In this document: positions 59,986 to 64,000 of the stretch, in pieces | Layout: each line of letters starts with the position of its first letter | How positions within the stretch are numbered: the stretch's first letter is position 1 | Assembly: GCA_006384855.1 (NCBI GenBank) | Contig: VCJN01000650.1 | Location: forward strand, 142,471-206,470 | Direction: 5' to 3' | Source: Tetraselmis striata | Lineage: Eukaryota > Chlorophyta > Chlorodendrophyceae > Chlorodendrales > Chlorodendraceae | Length of the DNA: 64,000 nt | Translations under genes and position numbers: made by a program | Notes under the pieces: generated by a model | The model's input: only the letters and a program-made list of their open reading frames with translations | What the model was told of the DNA's origin: nothing | Database searches by the model: none

Positions 59986-60394
59986 TGAAATCAATTCAAA
60001 AGATCCGATCATGTCAAATACACGCGGGCAACCGCATATATAGCCATACAGCCGGTACACGGGCAGCCGAGTACTGGTATACCGCGCTATAGTAGTATCG
60101 ATATCGGGCAGCCGAGTATCGGTACGAGTATAGCTAACATTCCATCCTGTCCCATCCATGGACGACTGATTCGATTCTCCGGGTGATAAGGAGTTTCAAA
60201 CCAGTGACCTCTTGGATCGCAGCCAAGGCTCCGATACAAGTGAAAGCAATTCAAAAGATCCGATCATGTCAAATATACGCGGGCAACCGCATATATAGCC
60301 ATACAGCCGGTACACGGGCAGCCGAGTACTGGTATACCGCGCTATACTAGTATCGATCCCGGGCAGCCGAGTATCGGTACGAGTATAGCTAACA
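59986..60394 (-). mobile_element. TRIM-like miniature LTR element
   Basis: Two 154-bp direct repeats (59,986-60,139 and 60,241-60,394; five differences, about 3%) flank only 101 bp. On the minus strand each repeat starts TGTTAGC and ends TTTCA (TG...CA). The internal piece begins with CTTGTATCGGAGCC, close to the plant-type initiator-tRNA primer site TGGTATCAGAGC, and ends with the purine-rich GGGACAGGATGGAA. LTR, primer site, no coding region, polypurine tract and LTR again is the TRIM plan. The 5-bp flanks (ATTAG and CAAGC) do not match. Confidence 0.7.
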
Positions 60395-61663
60395 CAAGCC
60401 ATGCAGATAGAGAGAATTGGCGGGCCAGCCAAGTCCTTGATGGCAACGGCGAGGGGGAGGCCAGCCGCATTCAATGGGAAGCAGTGGAGTCTATGCTGAA
60501 GCAGTACGGAGCCGAGCCAGCGGATGACGAGGCGGGGGGGTTAGAGGGGTTTTATGCCATCATGCTTTTTTACGCGTGTTTCACTATGCATGCGTTGGGA
60601 CATCATTGTTGGACACACACAAATGTACATATAGTAGGCTTTTCCCCTCTATAGGCAATTTAATGATATATTACATCTTCCACCACGATTGCTGCAATGC
60701 TGCCCCTCTGCATCCGCCATGGCTGCCCCTTTGCCCTTCACTGTCCCGCCCTTCCCTATAATCAGCAGTTTCAGTGCTACTGCAGCCTGCACTGCAGCCT
60801 GCCTGCAGCATGCATTACTGCAGCCTGCAATACTGGAAAGTAGACTGCAGCCCAACCCTGGTGCATGACGGCAATTCCCGATGGATAGAACTGCATGGCA
60901 ACCTTGACGCACTGAGTGCTCAGTGCATGGAGCACTGCACACATGGAGATCAAGGAGGGCTTCCGCAACGGCAGCAACCAACAGCCCCAGCACCTGCTCA
61001 AGTCCGGCAAGGTGATGCGCTCTCCATGATTGGCCAAGTCACGACGCGCAGCACCTTGATCGCGCACCACCGTGACACGCATTGACCAGCCCATCGTGCA
61101 CAGCCCCACCTGCCCAAGGCAAAGGCGTGTGCCGTGAAGGCAGAGATGGCAGAGAAAGCGGCGACGAAGCGAAGGAAGATGTGAATGCATTAATTACATC
61201 TAGTGAGCGTGTCCCTTCCCCTTCTCGCCCTTACTGGATTTGCCATAGACAACCATGCATGTCACATGAGCGGCAGGTGCTCGGCTCACCGCTGTCCTCA
61301 ACCCCCCTCACCGATGTTGAACGCCTCGCCTCCCGCCTCCATCGTTGCTTCGCGCCCCGCCCTCCTCTGCATGAAGTCTTTCTTTTCATATGGCCCGCAC
61401 TTTACCGCATCCCAGCTGTCAATGCTGTCGCAGCTTTCAGAACTGCGCCGATGTGCGGGGCGCTGAATAGTCGCCTTCGCTGGTGTTGTCCGAGATACCC
61501 GCTCACTGCTCTCGCTCCATGCGCTCCTGCCACTCCGTAGCGCGCAGCTTCCGAGCGCGCTAACCCAGCTCACGCGCACGCTCTGAGCGCACAGTTCGGA
61601 GCGCCTACTGTTCCAGCTTGTCTGCCTCGCTCTTGCCCGGCCGGAATACATAGCCACCCGTGT
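60395..61663. other. right part of the hAT element, then sequence with no recognised gene
   Basis: 60,395-60,860 ends with CTGCAG-rich subterminal repeats and the hAT-like terminal repeat. 60,861-61,663 holds only short ORFs on both strands that I do not recognise. Confidence 0.45.
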
Positions 61664-62639
61664 CTATGGGAAGCGGTGGCGGGATTGGTGCGCTGAATCC
61701 CAGCCCATCACATCGCGCAGAGCATCGCTATCGTCAATCGGGTGCATAAAATGCGCCTCGCACAGCGCATACAGCTCGCGCATTGCGTATACTTTGGGAT
61801 CATCGAAGGCAGTGAAGAAGGGCCATGCCTTTGGATCACTTGGGCCCACTGAGTAGCCAGTTGGCAGCTCCATGTGGTGGCCGTGGCCGTTCATGCGGTT
61901 GCACATCACCTCGGTCACCGCCGAGACCAACGCCTCCTCGCCTACCACTGGTAGGCCGTCTACTGTGGTGGACTTGCCACACTTCCGGCAGAATTCGGAG
62001 GCGGCGGGCCGGTTGCCGAAACGGCCAGAACGCACCGAGCGCAGTTCTCGCGTCGCGCCATATCGTTGGGGCGCTGCGTCGGCGCGAAGGGTTTTCAGCC
62101 TCCAACCCGCTGTAGCATCAACGGACGATGCGAGAGAACAACGGAGGAACTCAAAATCCGCCACGGCAATGACCTCAGCTTCCCCTCCCTCTAGCGATAC
62201 CGGGTGCGTGTCGGGTGGGATCGGTGCGTTCTGGCCACGCGGCCACGCGAAACCCGGCTTCCTCTAGTGACAAATCGCAGCTGCACACGTACGCCGCGTC
62301 GAAGCCCAGATCTGTCTAGTCTTGCGCCTCCGCTAGGGAAGTGAATACGTACACCCCTTGCGCAGCCTGGTTGGCGGTGCTGCTGGCCTCGCGAAGGCGG
62401 GCGGTGGTCAAGGGGCCGTTCAGCTTGACCCCGTCATAAACATTCGATGAGCGGTCGGCGCTGACGGTCGTGAGGTAGTAGCGCAGGGGCGGGCCGCGCG
62501 GGGCAGGCGGGGGCTCGGGCGACCCACTTTGCAGCATGAAGCCTTTCCACGAGGCGTCATCCGGGCCGGCAGCGTTATGGAAGGTGCTGGCGGAGGCCAT
62601 GGTGGCAGTGGGGGGCGAGCATGGCGATTTGCTGTTCAT
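61664..62639 (-). CDS. unrecognised ORF pair
   Basis: Two well-composed minus-strand ORFs lie in tandem. The first (62,639-62,316) has GPDDASWKGFMLQSG, LRYYLTTVSADRSSNVYDG and GVYVFTSLAEAQD. The second (62,164-61,664) has VADFEFLRCSLASSVDATAG, FCRKCGKST and CEAHFMHPIDDSDALRDVMG. Between them LGFDAAYVCSCDLSLEEAG is also well composed, so they may be parts of one gene with an intron or of one decayed element. I know no family. The C-x2-C word might bind metal. Confidence 0.35.
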
Positions 62640-62735
62640 GCGAGGCGGTCATTATGCGATGCGAGTGCGCGGCTGTCCGCGCTTGGTTCAGGGGTGAGCG
62701 GCGGTGACCGTCAGGCGACCCCTAACTTCATGCGA

Positions 62736-62990
62736 GTGCAGGGATGTGCAACGATGTATGTGCAGGGATGTGCAGGGATGTGCAACGGATGTCCAGCGGA
62801 TGTGCAGGGATGTGCAGCGATGTGCACAGCGATGTATGTGCAACGGATGTGCAGGGATGTGCAACGATGTATGTGCAAGGATGTGCAAGGATGTGCAACG
62901 GATGTCCAGCGGATGTGCAGGGATGTGCAGCGATGTGCACAACGATGTGCAACGGATGTGCAGGGATGTGCATGGATGTGCAGGGAGTAC
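62736..62990. repeat. GATGTGCAGG-type minisatellite
   Basis: About 250 bp of 10- and 11-bp units such as GGATGTGCAG, GATGTGCAAC and GATGTATGTGCA, including a longer duplication of about 125 bp. It opens long Cys-rich frames on both strands that I take as repeat artefacts. Confidence 0.92.
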
Positions 62991-63466
62991 GTGCAGCCGG
63001 TACTCGCGCCGCGTCAGCTTCTGGCCGACTAGCGCCGAGCGCCCTCGCGCGCCCGTGTAGCGGGTACTCGCGGGGCGAAAAGTGCGCAAGGGACTCATAT
63101 CACGTACCGTTACCGTACGGGTACTGCCATGTATGGCAGTCATGGCTCGGCGCGGGTACTCGCGACCACTGCCGGATAGGCGGAGATAAGCTGACTGTAA
63201 GCGGATATAGGCGAGGGTTAGGCGCGGGTGATACGGAATACAGTATTCGTACAGTAAAATTGAGTACGGATACAGTACAAGTACCGTGTTAAGCGCGGTT
63301 AGGCGAACCCCGTTTCGACGAGTGCGGAATCAAGTGCGGTTAGGCGAGTACCTGAGCTCATTATCCCTAGCCGTGTGGAATAATAAGGATCCAATGGGCC
63401 CTCAGACCCAGCTCCTGCTTTAGGACTATCTCTAGACGACTATTCGGCCTAAGTCCTAAGGGGGCT

Positions 63467-63907
63467 GTGACACCCGTCACCCTCGGCCACAGCGGCACCA
63501 TGCACAAACTCACACTAGAAACCATCCATAGCCTCACGGTCCTCCGCCCAGCAAGAAGCAAACCCCGGACAAACCCCCTCCTCGCGCTGCTGCAATCCGC
63601 CTATGTAGGAAACTCCAACGACACTCAATCGGATGCCTACATACTCTCCTCCGCATATCCTGACAGTAGTCCCTCAAACCTGCCATGTCCAACCCCGCCA
63701 GTACCTCCCACATACCCCGCACGCACACCCGCCACCGTTAACATACACGCTTTCCGCATACCACCGAACACGACACCCCGCCACGGCAGGGGGGGACAAT
63801 ACCAAGCGGCATGGAAGGAGGAGGGGCGCCGGCGACAAGGAGAAAGGCCGGAAGCTGCATCCGCAATCCCTAGGGTTCCCACAGCGGTTGGATATAGCAG
63901 GTCCTAA
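63467..63907 (+). CDS. unrecognised ORF, 146 residues
   Basis: An open frame with a plausible start (MTPVTLGHSGTMHKLTLETI), a Pro-rich middle and a basic end (KEEGRRRQGERPEA). No domain or family recognised, and no intron signals were assessed with confidence. It could be a chance ORF in GC-rich DNA or part of an unknown element. Confidence 0.2.
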   Translation: MTPVTLGHSGTMHKLTLETIHSLTVLRPARSKPRTNPLLALLQSAYVGNSNDTQSDAYILSSAYPDSSPSNLPCPTPPVPPTYPARTPATVNIHAFRIPPNTTPRHGRGGQYQAAWKEEGRRRQGERPEAASAIPRVPTAVGYSRS

Positions 63908-63956
63908 AAGCAACTCGGCTTGGGCAGTGGAGAGCAGCAAGTCAGCACGTTGTAAA

Positions 63957-63989
63957 TCAATTTCAATTTCAATTTCAATTTCACATCTT
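63957..63989. repeat. (CAATTT)n short tandem repeat
   Basis: About five copies of a six-base AT-rich unit. Confidence 0.9.
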
Positions 63990-64000
63990 TGGAAAATGCA

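Larger units (their letters stand above)
42318..60860. mobile_element. hAT-type DNA transposon, split by nested insertions
   Basis: The left end starts CAGGGTTGGGCTGCA at 42,318 and the right end finishes with its inverse, TGCAGCCCAACCCTG, at 60,846-60,860: a 15-bp terminal inverted repeat of hAT style. Both subterminal regions (42,349-42,425 and 60,779-60,848) are packed with CTGCAG/CTGCA words, typical for hAT transposase binding. hAT transposase remnants lie just inside the left end. The 8-bp flanks (GTATATAC and GTGCATGA) do not match, so either the target duplication has decayed or the two ends come from different copies. The span between about 43.34 and 60.39 kb is later LTR-element material. 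Confidence 0.6.

Noticed and set aside
62688-63143. Cys-rich repeat ORFs that look like a secreted repeat protein
   Set aside because: The minisatellite is open in several frames on both strands with no preferred frame and no signal peptide.

Overview
The window reads as nuclear DNA of a flagellate, probably green-algal, unicellular eukaryote. The signs are intron-dense genes with GT-AG and some GC-AG introns, a cilium/microtubule-type EML protein, moderately high GC outside the transposons, very long C/G homopolymers and many microsatellites, and a heavy load of retrotransposons of the kind seen in chlorophyte and prasinophyte genomes. I cannot name the species.

Three host genes are well supported. 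An EML-family WD40 protein (+, about 5.4-10.4 kb, at least 16 exons) has an EF-hand-like N-terminus, a HELP motif and WD repeats. A large C2-MUN-GRAM protein of the UNC13/Munc13 type (+, about 23.6-31.9 kb) follows. A WDR44-like WD40 protein (-, 32.0-35.6 kb) converges on it, with only about 70 bp between the two stop codons. The last two families act in vesicle priming and Rab-linked trafficking elsewhere, so neighbours of related function are possible but unproven.

Accessory DNA fills the rest. At 12.8-22.3 kb lies a broken Ty3/gypsy-type retrotransposon. Besides gag, protease, reverse transcriptase, RNase H and integrase it carries a cytosine-C5 DNA methyltransferase domain between protease and reverse transcriptase, and a PHD-like zinc finger after the integrase. 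This is the most interesting object in the window. At 36.5-39.1 kb are two converging unknown ORFs, one possibly a DDE-type transposase. At 39.8-42.2 kb is a decayed non-LTR-like reverse transcriptase element (-) with a nuclease-like tail, next to a scrap of a Copia element.

From 42.3 to 60.9 kb there is a nested set. hAT-type terminal inverted repeats and transposase remnants enclose an LTR element (LTRs at 43.34 and 59.61 kb, about 3% apart). That element encloses an 8.9-kb chromovirus-like Ty3/gypsy element (47,655-56,532; 215-bp LTRs, about 2% apart; target duplication GCCGC). A miniature TRIM-like element lies at its right edge (59,986-60,394). The last 3 kb hold unrecognised ORFs and a minisatellite.

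Smaller elements include a 212-bp palindromic MITE, two 73-bp mini-elements, a 66-bp retroposon tail with a 12-bp target duplication, a 460-bp hexanucleotide array, and eleven C/G runs of 18-31 nt. No tRNA, rRNA or CRISPR array was found.
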